Of a DNA stretch of 64,000 nucleotides, positions 36,213 to 45,396 are shown piece by piece. The position numbers and the translations under genes were made by a program. The notes below the pieces were generated by a model that saw only the letters and a program-made list of their open reading frames with translations, did not search any database and was not told the DNA's origin. Numbering within the stretch: position 1 is the stretch's first letter; the number at the start of each line of letters is the position of its first letter. This DNA is from Fangia hongkongensis FSC776 = DSM 21703 (GTDB lineage Bacteria; Pseudomonadota; Gammaproteobacteria; Francisellales; Francisellaceae): positions 124,145 through 188,144 of the forward strand of contig NZ_KB902239.1 in assembly GCF_000379445.1 (NCBI RefSeq), given 5' to 3'.

Positions 36213-37394
36213 TTATTTATCTATTGCTTTGGGTAGTAGAATGTACATTGAGCCTTTGTGCTTCATGTGGCCTGCATAGTATTCCGCGAGCTTACCATTG
36301 CCCCAGAATACATCACCACGAATGGGCCCTTTGATTGCACCACCACTGTCTTGAGCAATAAGGAGCCGATTAAGCTTGTTCTCTTTTTTATCGGGTGTTT
36401 GATAAGTCGTATCAAGCCAAATAGGGGTGCCGTATTGATAGTACTTCGGATCGATAGCAAGTGAGTAGCCAGGTGTCAGCGGAATGCCTTGTGAACCAAC
36501 GGGATTTTCTTGATCAACAAACTTAAAAAATACAAAGGAAGGGTCAAAATTTAAAACTTTATCTCTTTGTGTGGGATGATTTTCAAGCCATGCCCTAATG
36601 GATTGCATTGTGATTTGATCACGAGGAACCAGCTTATTTTGCAGTAGATAGCGACCAATTGGGCGATACGGTTGACCGTTTTGCCCTGCATATCCAACAA
36701 GGAGTTTTTTCCCATCTGGTAGAATAATTCGCCCTGAGCCTTGAATTTGTAAAAAAGTACGATCGATTCGAGATTTCACCCACAGAAGAACATCTTCTTT
36801 AGGAATTAGGTTAGGGTTATTTGCGATTTCTTCTCTTGTATAAAAGGGAGTAAGTTTGCCTTTAACCATATAACCATAACGTATTTTGCCATTAATTTTC
36901 TTTCTGACAAGCTCCTCTGGTGTTTTATACAAAGGGATATTATATACTTTTGAGGGCGTGAGGCTGCCTTGTAAAAACGGCTCAAAATAGCCTGTGAAAA
37001 GTCCCTTGGTTGTGTTGTTATCTTTAATAAGATAGGGGGTGAAATAGCGCTCAAATAATGCTCTTGCTTGTTGATTTGTATTAATGTTAGCGTTTAACAC
37101 TGCTTTACAGGCATTGAGCCATGTGTTGTCGTAATTGCTGCTGTTAATAATACTCTTACAGGAATTTTCAAGCGCATAATAAGAGTGTAGTTGCTCGGCT
37201 GTTTTCCAGCCGTTCAGTTGGCTGTATTTCACAGGAATATATTGCACATTTGTATCAGGTGGAAAGGCTGCAGCTGCATGTAATTGATTGGTGTATAAAG
37301 AAATACTCAAGGCGTATAAGAGTAGCTTCGCCAAGCGAGTAGATGACTTTTTTACTGGTTTGAATGTCCTTTCTCTATGGTATAAGTGTAACAA
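36213..37394 (-). CDS. mltA: MltA-type membrane-bound lytic transglycosylase
   Basis: 393 residues. The MltA barrel (about 100-300; GLFTGYFEPFLQGS, IDRTFLQIQGSGRI, YAGQNGQPYRPIGRYL) is followed by the 3D domain with IAQDSGGAIKGPIRGDVFWG, whose Asp residues are catalytic. It cleaves peptidoglycan glycosidic bonds. The N-terminus from the TTG at 37394 has a membrane helix (about 20-40) but no lipobox Cys, unlike E. coli MltA; a signal peptide ending near LHAAAA is a good alternative. No convincing RBS, so the exact start is open. Confidence 0.9.
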   Translation of the reverse strand: MLHLYHRERTFKPVKKSSTRLAKLLLYALSISLYTNQLHAAAAFPPDTNVQYIPVKYSQLNGWKTAEQLHSYYALENSCKSIINSSNYDNTWLNACKAVLNANINTNQQARALFERYFTPYLIKDNNTTKGLFTGYFEPFLQGSLTPSKVYNIPLYKTPEELVRKKINGKIRYGYMVKGKLTPFYTREEIANNPNLIPKEDVLLWVKSRIDRTFLQIQGSGRIILPDGKKLLVGYAGQNGQPYRPIGRYLLQNKLVPRDQITMQSIRAWLENHPTQRDKVLNFDPSFVFFKFVDQENPVGSQGIPLTPGYSLAIDPKYYQYGTPIWLDTTYQTPDKKENKLNRLLIAQDSGGAIKGPIRGDVFWGNGKLAEYYAGHMKHKGSMYILLPKAIDK

Positions 37395-37488
37395 GGCAGT
37401 TACCGTTAGTCTCTCATCTGTATCAGCTTTTAATTATTATGATAATGCTGCTAAAGTGCAATTTATTTAAATTAAATTTAGATTTTGA

Positions 37489-37513
37489 CTTGAAAAGTAT
37501 ATAACTGCCATCA
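37489..37513 (+). promoter_or_regulatory. Sigma-32-like promoter upstream of grpE
   Basis: CTTGAAA at 37489-37495 matches the heat-shock -35 perfectly; a CCAT-containing -10 (TGCCATCA at 37506-37513) follows 10 bases later. The spacing is short of the usual 13. It lies 125 bases ahead of grpE, the right region for a dnaK operon promoter. Confidence 0.45.
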
Positions 37514-37637
37514 CTTCTAACACCGTATAAGAAATTTCTACAGTTCTTTTGATAAGAAGCTGGAAAAATGTAGATGAAGCTATAGATTTGTATCTGAGTT
37601 AAGCTCAGATTGAATAAATCAAACAGATAGGTGGAAA

Positions 37638-38249
37638 ATGACAAAACACAAAAAATCACACCAGAAGGTAGAAGGTATCAATGAAGAGATTGAGCAGATG
37701 GCAGCTGTACAAGATGAAGTAGATGCAACTGACAATCAAAACGCTGCGCTTAAGGCTAAAATTGATGCGCTTGAGGCGAAAATCAATGCGAATGAACAAA
37801 AAGTGCTTGAAGCAAAAGACTCAGTACTAAGAGCGCATGCTGAGATGGAGAATATTCGAAGAAGAGCACAAAAAGATGTGGAAAGTGCGCATAAATATTC
37901 CCTTGAGAAATTTGCCAATGCACTTTTGCCGGTTCTTGATAGTATGGAAAAAGCAGTTGAAGCCGCCGCTCATGCGCAAAATGCCGAAGAAATGGCAAAA
38001 GGTGTCACATCGATGGCAGAAGGTGTTGAGCTCACGATGAAGATGCTGGTTGATACCATGGAAAAATTTGGTGTAGAGCAAATTGATCCACAAGGAGAGG
38101 CGTTTGATCCAAATGAACATGAAGCGATGGCAATGCAACCGCACCCTGAGTTTGACGACAACCAAGTAATGGATGTGTTTCAAAAAGGCTATAAGCTTAA
38201 TAATCGTATCGTGCGACCTGCGCGTGTTGTTGTCGTAAAAAATAGTTAA
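37638..38249 (+). CDS. grpE: Nucleotide exchange factor GrpE
   Basis: 203 residues. A long N-terminal coiled coil (about 30-105; EAKINANEQKVLEAKDSVLRAH, then AEMENIRRRAQKDVESAHKYSLEKFANALLPVLDSME in pieces) and the C-terminal beta domain ending in DNQVMDVFQKGYKLNNRIVRPARVVV. It releases ADP from DnaK and is its thermosensor. RBS AGGTGG 3-5 bases before ATG. First gene of grpE-dnaK-dnaJ. Confidence 0.97.
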   Translation: MTKHKKSHQKVEGINEEIEQMAAVQDEVDATDNQNAALKAKIDALEAKINANEQKVLEAKDSVLRAHAEMENIRRRAQKDVESAHKYSLEKFANALLPVLDSMEKAVEAAAHAQNAEEMAKGVTSMAEGVELTMKMLVDTMEKFGVEQIDPQGEAFDPNEHEAMAMQPHPEFDDNQVMDVFQKGYKLNNRIVRPARVVVVKNS

Positions 38250-38266
38250 AAAGATTGAAATAAATA

Positions 38267-38294
38267 CTTGAAAAAATAGTGATTGACGGCATAT
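38267..38294 (+). promoter_or_regulatory. Sigma-32-like promoter upstream of dnaK
   Basis: CTTGAAA (38267-38273), exactly 13 bases, then CGGCATAT (38287-38294), against consensus CTTGAAA and CCCCATNT. The -35 is perfect and the -10 keeps the C...CAT core. It lies in the grpE-dnaK gap, 32 bases ahead of the start codon, so dnaK can be induced apart from grpE. Confidence 0.6.
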
Positions 38295-38325
38295 AAGTTG
38301 TCGTTAATGAATTAAGGAGTAAAAA

Positions 38326-40278
38326 ATGGGTAAAATTATCGGAATTGATTTAGGAACAACCAACTCTTGTGTGGCTGTAATGGATGGCAAAGAAGCTAGA
38401 GTGTTGGAAAATTCAGAAGGTGGACGTACAACGCCATCTATCGTTGCTTACACAGAAAGCGGCGAGATCCTTGTAGGGCAAGCGGCAAAACGCCAAGCTG
38501 TTACAAATGCAACTAACACACTATATGCAATTAAGCGTCTTATTGGTCGTAAGTTTGATGAAAAAGTTGTGCAAGATGACATTGTTAAAAAAGTACCATA
38601 CAAAGTGATTAAAGCTGACAATGGTGATGCATGGGTTGAAGTGCTAAAAGATAAAAAAATGGCACCGCCTCAAGTATCAGCAGAAGTACTTCGCAAAATG
38701 AAAAAAACAGCAGAAGACTTTTTAGGTGAAACGGTGACTGAAGCCGTGATTACGGTTCCTGCGTATTTCAATGACGCACAACGCCAAGCGACTAAAGATG
38801 CCGGTAGAATTGCAGGCCTTGATGTTAAGCGTATTATCAATGAGCCAACTGCTGCGGCATTAGCTTATGGTCTTGATAAGAAAAAAGCAGATCAAACCAT
38901 CGCGGTATACGATCTAGGTGGTGGTACATTTGATGTGTCTATTATTGAAATTGCAAATGTTGATGGCGATAGCCAAATTGAAGTACTTGCGACCAATGGA
39001 GATACTTTCCTAGGTGGTGAAGACTTTGATGTTGCGTTGATGAACTATCTTATTGATGAATTTCAAAAAGAAAGTGGTATTGATTTACACAATGATACTT
39101 TGGCGTTACAACGTTTACGTGAAGCAGCTGAGAAGGCAAAAATTGAACTTTCATCTGCACAGCAAACAGATGTGAATCTGCCATATATTACAGCAGATGC
39201 AACAGGACCTAAGCATTTAAACATTAAAGTAACGCGTGCTAAATTTGAATCATTAGTAGAAGATTTAGTAAAGCGTTCTATTATTCCATGCAAAAAAGCA
39301 ATTGAAGATGCAGGCCTAAAAGTATCTGATATTTCTGATGTTATTTTGGTTGGTGGTCAAACACGTATGCCTAAGGTGCAAGAAGAAGTGAAAAGCTTCT
39401 TTGCTAAAGAACCACGCCGTGATGTCAACCCGGATGAAGCTGTGGCACTTGGTGCTTCTATTCAAGGGGGTGTATTAGCTGGTGATGTAAAAGATGTATT
39501 GCTACTTGATGTAACACCGCTATCTTTAGGTATTGAAACAATGGGTGGTGTGATGACCAAACTGATTGAACGCAACACCACGATCCCAACGAAAAAATCT
39601 CAAGTGTTCTCAACAGCAGAAGACAACCAGCCAGCTGTGACTATTCATGTGCTTCAAGGTGAGCGTGAAATGGCTTCAGCAAACAAATCATTAGGCCGTT
39701 TTGATTTATCAGATATTCCACCATCACCACGTGGTATGCCGCAAATTGAGGTAACATTTGATATTGATGCAAATGGTATTTTGAATGTTTCAGCGAAAGA
39801 CAAAGCAACTGGTAAAGAGCAGACGATTGTCATTAAAGCATCTAGTGGCTTATCTGAGGACGATATTAACCAAATGGTTGAAGATGCGAAAGCAAATGCG
39901 GATACAGATAAAGAATTCCATGAGCTTGTTACAGCAAGAAATGCAGGTGATACACTTTTACATAGTGCGAGAAAGTCTATTTCTGAGCTTGGCGATAAAG
40001 TCTCTGATGAAGAGAAAGCAAAAGTTGAGGAAGCAGCAAAAGCGCTAGAGGAAGTGCTTAAGACTGATAATAAAGCAGATATCGAGCTTCGTACAAAAGC
40101 ATTGGAAGAAGCGTTCTCTCCAATTGCACAAAAAGCTTATCAAGAGCAAGCACAAGCGGGCGCTCAGCCTGAAGGTGCAGAGGGGCAAGAAAGTGCAGGT
40201 GCTCAGGAGCAAAAAGCAGATGACAATGTTGTTGATGCTGAGTTCGAAGAAGTAAAAGATGATAAAAAAGATAAATAA
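38326..40278 (+). CDS. dnaK: Chaperone DnaK (Hsp70)
   Basis: 650 residues. [19 protein letters not shown] opens the ATPase domain, with [13 protein letters not shown] and [11 protein letters not shown] as phosphate-2 and adenosine motifs; the substrate domain and helical lid follow, and the C-terminus ends in an acidic [10 protein letters not shown] tail that replaces the EEVKDKK motif. It is the central Hsp70, working with DnaJ and GrpE. Own heat-shock-like promoter; a strong terminator follows. Confidence 0.98.
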   Translation: MGKIIGIDLGTTNSCVAVMDGKEARVLENSEGGRTTPSIVAYTESGEILVGQAAKRQAVTNATNTLYAIKRLIGRKFDEKVVQDDIVKKVPYKVIKADNGDAWVEVLKDKKMAPPQVSAEVLRKMKKTAEDFLGETVTEAVITVPAYFNDAQRQATKDAGRIAGLDVKRIINEPTAAALAYGLDKKKADQTIAVYDLGGGTFDVSIIEIANVDGDSQIEVLATNGDTFLGGEDFDVALMNYLIDEFQKESGIDLHNDTLALQRLREAAEKAKIELSSAQQTDVNLPYITADATGPKHLNIKVTRAKFESLVEDLVKRSIIPCKKAIEDAGLKVSDISDVILVGGQTRMPKVQEEVKSFFAKEPRRDVNPDEAVALGASIQGGVLAGDVKDVLLLDVTPLSLGIETMGGVMTKLIERNTTIPTKKSQVFSTAEDNQPAVTIHVLQGEREMASANKSLGRFDLSDIPPSPRGMPQIEVTFDIDANGILNVSAKDKATGKEQTIVIKASSGLSEDDINQMVEDAKANADTDKEFHELVTARNAGDTLLHSARKSISELGDKVSDEEKAKVEEAAKALEEVLKTDNKADIELRTKALEEAFSPIAQKAYQEQAQAGAQPEGAEGQESAGAQEQKADDNVVDAEFEEVKDDKKDK

Positions 40279-40302
40279 TCTTTTTATGTTCTAAATCACT
40301 TG

Positions 40303-40329
40303 AAAATGCGGGAAAGCCCCGCATTTTTT
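40303..40329 (+). terminator. Rho-independent terminator after dnaK
   Basis: AAAATGCGGG pairs perfectly with CCCGCATTTT across a 5-base loop (AAAGC) and a run of T ends at 40329. It partly separates dnaJ from dnaK. A CTTGAAAA at 40299-40306 enters the left arm, so a heat-shock -35 element and the stem overlap. Confidence 0.9.
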
Positions 40330-40439
40330 ATATATTGATTTTAATTTAATCGTTGTCATTAAAGATTTAAATAGTAAAATTTAACTCTCTTATGCCAATG
40401 AGCAGCAAAATAAACAACAAATAAAGATGGTTAACACCG

Positions 40440-41576
40440 ATGCCAAGAGATTATTATGAAATATTAGGCGTGTCAAAAAGCGCCACAGAGCAAGAGCTGA
40501 AACGCTCTTATCGTAAACTTGCAATGAAATATCACCCAGATAGAAATCCAAATGACAAAACTGCTGAGGCAAAGTTTAAGGAAGCTTCAGAGGCTTATGA
40601 AGTCTTAAGTGATCCGCAAAAACGTGCAGCCTATGATCAATTTGGCCATGCAGGTGTTAACCAAGGTGGTGGTCAAGGTGGCTTTGGCGGTGCTGGGGCC
40701 GGTGGTTTTGGTGATATCTTTGGTGATATTTTTGGCGATATCTTTGGTGGCGGTGGTCAGTCACGTTCTCAAGGTGGCTCAAGACAGCGAGCACAGGGAA
40801 GAAGAGGTTCTGATCTTCAATATAATGTTGAGATTACATTGGAAGAGGCTGTACACGGCGTGACGAAAAAGATTAAAGTGCCAACGTATGTAAATTGTAA
40901 AACCTGTCATGGTAGCGGTGGAAGTGGTAAGCAAAATTGTGCTACTTGCCATGGTGCTGGCAGTGTAAGAATGTCACAAGGCTTTTTCTCCGTGGAGCAA
41001 ACTTGTCCAAGTTGTCATGGTGCTGGTTCAACCATTAAAGATCCTTGTCGCTCTTGTCATGGAACTGGGCGTAAAGAAGATGTAAAATCTCTGTCAGTTA
41101 AAATTCCAGCAGGTGTGGACACTGGAGATAGAATTCGCCTTTCTGGTGAAGGTGAAGCTGGTGAACATGGTGCGCCGGCAGGAGATTTGTATGTACAAGT
41201 GCATGTGAGAGAACATGCTATTTTTGAGCGAAATGGCTCTGATTTATATTGTGAAGTACCGATTAGCTTTTCAACAGCTTGTCTTGGAGGCGAGCTTGAT
41301 GTGCCAACCATTGATGGTAAGGTGAAGTTAAAGATTCCAGCAGAGACACAAACAGGCAAGCTCTTTAGATTAAGAGGTAAGGGTGTTAAGGCACTTCGTG
41401 GCAACTCGATGGGTGATTTGATGTGTAAAGTGACGGTTGAGACGCCGGTTAACTTAAATGCCAAGCAAAAAGAGCTTTTAGACCAATTTGCAGATTCTTT
41501 GGGGCAGCATCATAACCATGCACCAAAGTCAAAATCATGGTTTGATAATGTGAAAGAGTTTTTTGCAGGTAATTAA
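40440..41576 (+). CDS. dnaJ: Co-chaperone DnaJ (Hsp40)
   Basis: 378 residues with the full type I architecture: J domain (1-70, HPD in KYHPDRNP), Gly/Phe-rich linker with the repeat [14 protein letters not shown] (about 80-100), four CxxCxGxG zinc motifs ([32 protein letters not shown]; about 145-220) and the C-terminal substrate domains. It stimulates DnaK ATPase and delivers clients. 110 bases after the dnaK terminator; RBS weak. Confidence 0.97.
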   Translation: MPRDYYEILGVSKSATEQELKRSYRKLAMKYHPDRNPNDKTAEAKFKEASEAYEVLSDPQKRAAYDQFGHAGVNQGGGQGGFGGAGAGGFGDIFGDIFGDIFGGGGQSRSQGGSRQRAQGRRGSDLQYNVEITLEEAVHGVTKKIKVPTYVNCKTCHGSGGSGKQNCATCHGAGSVRMSQGFFSVEQTCPSCHGAGSTIKDPCRSCHGTGRKEDVKSLSVKIPAGVDTGDRIRLSGEGEAGEHGAPAGDLYVQVHVREHAIFERNGSDLYCEVPISFSTACLGGELDVPTIDGKVKLKIPAETQTGKLFRLRGKGVKALRGNSMGDLMCKVTVETPVNLNAKQKELLDQFADSLGQHHNHAPKSKSWFDNVKEFFAGN

Positions 41577-41653
41577 TCGCAATATTTTAAAATTCTCTGC
41601 TAAGTTATAGTTATATTGAGCTTGTGCCAACTATGAACTTTGTGAAGGAGTTT

Positions 41654-41686
41654 ATGATTGGCTATATATGCATAGGGAATATATGA
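41654..41686 (+). CDS. Ten-residue upstream ORF (possible leader peptide)
   Basis: ATG ATT GGC TAT ATA TGC..., ten codons then TGA, starts 4 bases after a strong GGAG (41647-41650). Its TGA overlaps the ATG at 41683 of the hydrolase (ATGA). The hydrolase start has its own AGGG site. So the mini-ORF is set up for translational coupling or leader-peptide control. Supported by spacing only; no product has been shown. Confidence 0.4.
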   Translation: MIGYICIGNI

Positions 41687-42621
41687 CTTATCATCCACAC
41701 ATTGAAGCGTTAATTGACACACCTGAAATTCGTAAAATCAAATCAATGCCCATTGCTGATCAGCGAGCATTTTTTAAAGAGAAGTCCGAGGAATATCTCA
41801 AAACCTTGCCAAAACTAGGCATTGAAAAAACGGATATCAAGTTTGATTTTATTACAATTCGTCATTATGCTCCGCGAAAAAAATCGGATGCCGCTATCTT
41901 TTTTATTCATGGTGGAGGCTGGTGCCTTGGCTCTATTGAAAGCTATGATCATATTTGCGAATATTTAAGTTTTCATGGGGATATTCATGTATTTTCATTG
42001 GAGTATCGCCTTTCGCCTGAGTGGGCTTTTCCTTGCGCAGTTGAGGATAGTTTGACAGGATATAAATGGTTATTAAAGAACGCTCATCAGTATGACATCG
42101 ATGCGAGTAGAATCGTTATTATGGGAGATAGTGCAGGGGGGAATCTTGCAACAGTTGTTTGTCATGAGCTTATGAATACAGAGTATTCCTTGCCATGCGC
42201 CGAGGTGTTGATTTATCCAGCACCTGATTTACTAAACAAATATGAAAGTCATCAGAGATTTAATGATCACAAATATCACCTAACTGCTGACTGGATGGGG
42301 CTTTTTGAAAAGAGCTATGCGCAAAATTCGATAGATAATGAAAATCCAAAATGCTCACCTATTTTATATTCATCACACAAAGGCTTGCCGCCTACTTTGG
42401 TTATTGCAGCAACACATGATGTATTAATTGATAGTATTAATGCTTATATGAAAGATTTAAAAAGAGATAATGTAGAGGTAATAAGTTACTATGATGAATC
42501 TATGTTTCATGGATTTATCGGGCTTTTGGGCTTTTTTGAGGAGTCAGAAAAAGCGCTCAAAGTGATATTGAAATATACCCATAAGCAATTAGCTTTGCTG
42601 AGGGGGCATGCAAGTAATTGA
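41683..42621 (+). CDS. Hormone-sensitive-lipase-family alpha/beta hydrolase
   Basis: 312 residues from ATG 41683 (AGGG site 5-6 bases upstream; an ATG at 41668 also lies in frame). The HSL motifs are clear: the oxyanion motif FFIHGGGWCLGS, the nucleophile GDSAGGNLA, and the C-terminal Asp (ATHDVLID) and His (FHGFIG) of the triad. Such enzymes are esterases or acetyl hydrolases acting on short acyl esters in the cytosol. The substrate is unknown. Coupled to the mini-ORF upstream. Confidence 0.9.
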   Translation: MTYHPHIEALIDTPEIRKIKSMPIADQRAFFKEKSEEYLKTLPKLGIEKTDIKFDFITIRHYAPRKKSDAAIFFIHGGGWCLGSIESYDHICEYLSFHGDIHVFSLEYRLSPEWAFPCAVEDSLTGYKWLLKNAHQYDIDASRIVIMGDSAGGNLATVVCHELMNTEYSLPCAEVLIYPAPDLLNKYESHQRFNDHKYHLTADWMGLFEKSYAQNSIDNENPKCSPILYSSHKGLPPTLVIAATHDVLIDSINAYMKDLKRDNVEVISYYDESMFHGFIGLLGFFEESEKALKVILKYTHKQLALLRGHASN

Positions 42622-42735
42622 TAAACCCGGCAGGGATATAAAAAACAAGTGCTACTTCGACTATGCAATGACAATTCCATAAGATCACAGTAAAATAATG
42701 ACCTTAAGAATAGTATCAATTTAAACTCTACCTAT

Positions 42736-43380
42736 ATGCAGCAAAATGAATTAACAGACCCAAAGATTTGGCAATATGCGCTTGATCACACCAAGGACAA
42801 CTCTCCTCGGCTTATTGCATTAAAAGAAGAAACCTATGCAAGTGTCAGTGGTGCACAGATGTTATCTGAAACGTTAGTAGTAAAAGTGCTGCAGTTTTTT
42901 ATCCGTTTGCAAAAACCAAAGCGCTGTGTTGATGTGGGGACTTATACAGGGCTTTCAGCATTAGCCATGGCTGAGGTAACAGATAGTGATACTGTTATTT
43001 ATACATTGGATAAAAAAAATCAGGTAGGTCATAAGCTTGCCAAAAAGCATATTGAAAAAAATGGTTTTGAAGACAAGGTCAAGTTTCTTATCGGTGAAGC
43101 CAAAGAGAGTATTTCATTGCTCCCAGATGATCTTGATTTTATCTTTATTGATGCGGATAAAAAACAGACCACAGTGTATTTTGATCTCTTATTGCCAAAA
43201 CTTCAAACAGGTGGAGTGATTATTGTCGATGATGTGCTGTGGCGTAAAGAGGTTTTGAATCCAGAAGACAAAAGAGCCAAAGCATTGGATGTGTTTAATA
43301 AATATATTGCTTCACACCCTGAGGTGGATAATATGCTATTGCCCATCCGCCATGGATTGAATATTATCTATAAAAAGTGA
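42736..43380 (+). CDS. O-methyltransferase, CCoAOMT/COMT-like
   Basis: 214 residues of the Methyltransf_3 family (class I Rossmann). VDVGTYTGLSALAMAEV is the SAM-binding loop, DLDFIFIDADKKQTTVYFDLLLPKL the central strand with the metal-binding Asp, and VIIVDDVLWRKEV a conserved motif with further Asp ligands. It should methylate a catechol-like hydroxyl with Mg. Overlaps the 3' end of the MATE-like gene by 13 bases. Confidence 0.9.
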   Translation: MQQNELTDPKIWQYALDHTKDNSPRLIALKEETYASVSGAQMLSETLVVKVLQFFIRLQKPKRCVDVGTYTGLSALAMAEVTDSDTVIYTLDKKNQVGHKLAKKHIEKNGFEDKVKFLIGEAKESISLLPDDLDFIFIDADKKQTTVYFDLLLPKLQTGGVIIVDDVLWRKEVLNPEDKRAKALDVFNKYIASHPEVDNMLLPIRHGLNIIYKK

Positions 43381-44720
43381 CGGATTACTTTTAGAAGATA
43401 AATGGATAAGGCTATAAGTGCAAAAATATTCCAAAGGATTACAAAGTATAATGTGGCTTCAAAATGTGCCTCTATCGTGTTCTTGAGCAGAAAGAATGCA
43501 ATAATTATTACAAGAAAACCAATTATGGAAGCCAGCATTGGGATAAGATTTTTCCCAAGCGCTCTTAGCACCCCTGCAATATTTGATAATATGGACAGAA
43601 AAAACAGCGAAGCGCTACAAAAGGCAGATAGTTGCACTATTGTATCAGTATGGTGGGTTATATAACTAGTATCAGGAAGAATTAACTGAAAGAAGTAGTG
43701 ACCAAAATAATAAAAACATAACCAATAGAAAATGCCGATGATGGTTGCAAGTGAAATGGATAATATTAACGTCTGAACAAGGTTAGAGTCTTTTCCTTGC
43801 TGTTTATTTTGCTGAGAAATAATTTGTAAAACAGACTGTGCTAGGGTAGCTGGAACAACACTTAAAGTGAAAATCCAAAATATGGCAACGCTGTAAAGCG
43901 GAGATAGAGAGTAATGATACGTTACAATAATAAAAAGTGAAGATAAGAAAATAAGGTTATCAATCAAAAACACTAGCGCAACTTGCCAGCTGGCAATAAA
44001 AATATCTCTAGCATGCTTATATAATACCCTAAAGCTGACTTTACACTTAACTTTGTGAAATTTTAGCCCAACTTTTCTGGTGATGTATAATGCTAGCCAT
44101 GTAATGACTGCATTTTGAATAAGAATTAAACTAGGTGTTGCAGACCCCGTTAGGTTTAATAGCGCAATGGTGCTTAGTGATGTAATGGATGCAAGTAGTG
44201 TGATGATTGTAAAGAGCCCAGCTTTGTTGTGTAGTGAAATTTGTGCGCGATATATTAATATGATATATGCGGCTGGAATGTAACAAATAAGCGCGAAGAC
44301 AAGTTGCTTCATCTGTGTAACTAAGTTTGTGGGGTAGTCTAATTGAAGCAGGAAATACGGTGTTGATAGCTCTATGACTATAATGATAATGGCATATGTA
44401 ATAGCAACAATGACGCCAGAGTGCATGACGGCTTGATAGATGTAGGTGTCTTTTTGGTGAATTGCTTTTGCAAGTACAGGGTAAATTGTCTGCAGGGCAT
44501 AGCTGATCAGCACATAAGCAGTTAGGTTTATCTGAGATAATAAACTGTAGGCTAGATAACTATCTTTGCTATGCTGACCGATTGATTTTGCAATATAGAT
44601 GCTGACAAGAACTAAAGAAGCTTGAGTAATAAGGTTCTTTAGCCAAAGTATGGTGAGCGCTTTGCCATGTGTTAGTAATAAAAAAGTTTTTTGACTAAAG
44701 GATAGCTCTCCTTGAATCAT
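43368..44720 (-). CDS. MATE-like polytopic membrane transporter
   Basis: 450 residues from ATG 44720 (GGGAGGGG site 7 bases upstream; open 9 codons further). About twelve hydrophobic helices in two similar halves with short loops and no large soluble domain, the shape of the MATE/MVF/PST flippase superfamily. Helix 1-2 region GKALTILWLKNLITQASLVLVSIYIAKSI and the second-half start VALVFLIDNLIFLSSLFII fit a multidrug exporter, but the motif match is loose, and a lipid or polysaccharide flippase is possible. Confidence 0.6.
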   Translation of the reverse strand: MIQGELSFSQKTFLLLTHGKALTILWLKNLITQASLVLVSIYIAKSIGQHSKDSYLAYSLLSQINLTAYVLISYALQTIYPVLAKAIHQKDTYIYQAVMHSGVIVAITYAIIIIVIELSTPYFLLQLDYPTNLVTQMKQLVFALICYIPAAYIILIYRAQISLHNKAGLFTIITLLASITSLSTIALLNLTGSATPSLILIQNAVITWLALYITRKVGLKFHKVKCKVSFRVLYKHARDIFIASWQVALVFLIDNLIFLSSLFIIVTYHYSLSPLYSVAIFWIFTLSVVPATLAQSVLQIISQQNKQQGKDSNLVQTLILSISLATIIGIFYWLCFYYFGHYFFQLILPDTSYITHHTDTIVQLSAFCSASLFFLSILSNIAGVLRALGKNLIPMLASIIGFLVIIIAFFLLKNTIEAHFEATLYFVILWNIFALIALSIYLLKVIRHFL

Positions 44721-45396
44721 TATTTTCCCCTCCCTTGTGTGTTCCATTTAGATGTTATCTAAATAGAAGCTTTTCTTTGCATGTAGTAAATAAATTGCTG
44801 GATATGATTTCTGTAAGCGCGCATTAAACTTCAATTACCATTGGTATGGTGAACTTTATTGTAATGAGAGAATAACAAGTATTTATGCTTTGGTGAAGCT
44901 AAGTATTTAGACAAACTTTCTTGTCATACTATAAAACACGAAAACGTTAATATTTTAAAAAAACTGGATTTTTATTTTAAGGTAGTAAAAGGTGTAAGTT
45001 TTTTATTATTTAAAAGGGGGTTCTTGTGTCTTATCTGTGTGTTTATGTTTATATTTGGGTCAACTTAGATATAGGATAAAGGTAAATGTTTTAAAAAGTA
45101 CACTTTGCATAATAGGCATGACAGCATTTGTGCAATACTCTACTTCGCAGTCTAGATATTTGCTCTTTAGATGTGTGTTAAGGAAAGAAGCTTGATTTCA
45201 CAAAATGTAGATTTTTTAGTTATATAGACTAATGGTGTTTGGTTTTTGAGCCAATTATGTTAGATCAGTCAAAATAGCGAACCTCCTCGGGGTTGACAAG
45301 ATTTGTTGTAGATATTAGGTTTATGAATAGCTTGGCGCATAGCGCTTAGCTATATGTTATGGATTTGACGCTTCAAGGATAAGGAATTTTATTGAT
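44721..45396. other. Gene-poor AT-rich stretch
   Basis: About 675 bases between divergent genes. I see no ORF beyond a 17-codon frame (GTG at 45026, after GGGGG), no tRNA and no strong hairpin. A weak inverted repeat (AACC...GGTT) is near 45280. It probably holds the promoters of the MATE-like gene and of the 45397 gene. It is the longest intergenic gap in the window. Confidence 0.5.

Noticed and set aside
37827-38183. A 118-codon minus-strand frame inside grpE
   Set aside because: Antisense shadow of grpE; no site or family match.
41057-41464. A 135-codon minus-strand frame inside dnaJ
   Set aside because: A shadow of the DnaJ C-terminal coding region; dnaJ on the plus strand is certain.
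45026-45079. A 17-codon hydrophobic frame (GTG) after GGGGG
   Set aside because: Too short and without supporting context; noted only as part of the gene-poor stretch.
44721-45396. Possible mobile element or horizontally acquired island around the gene-poor stretch
   Set aside because: No transposase, terminal repeats, tRNA-attachment site or integrase is visible; unusual base use alone is not enough.
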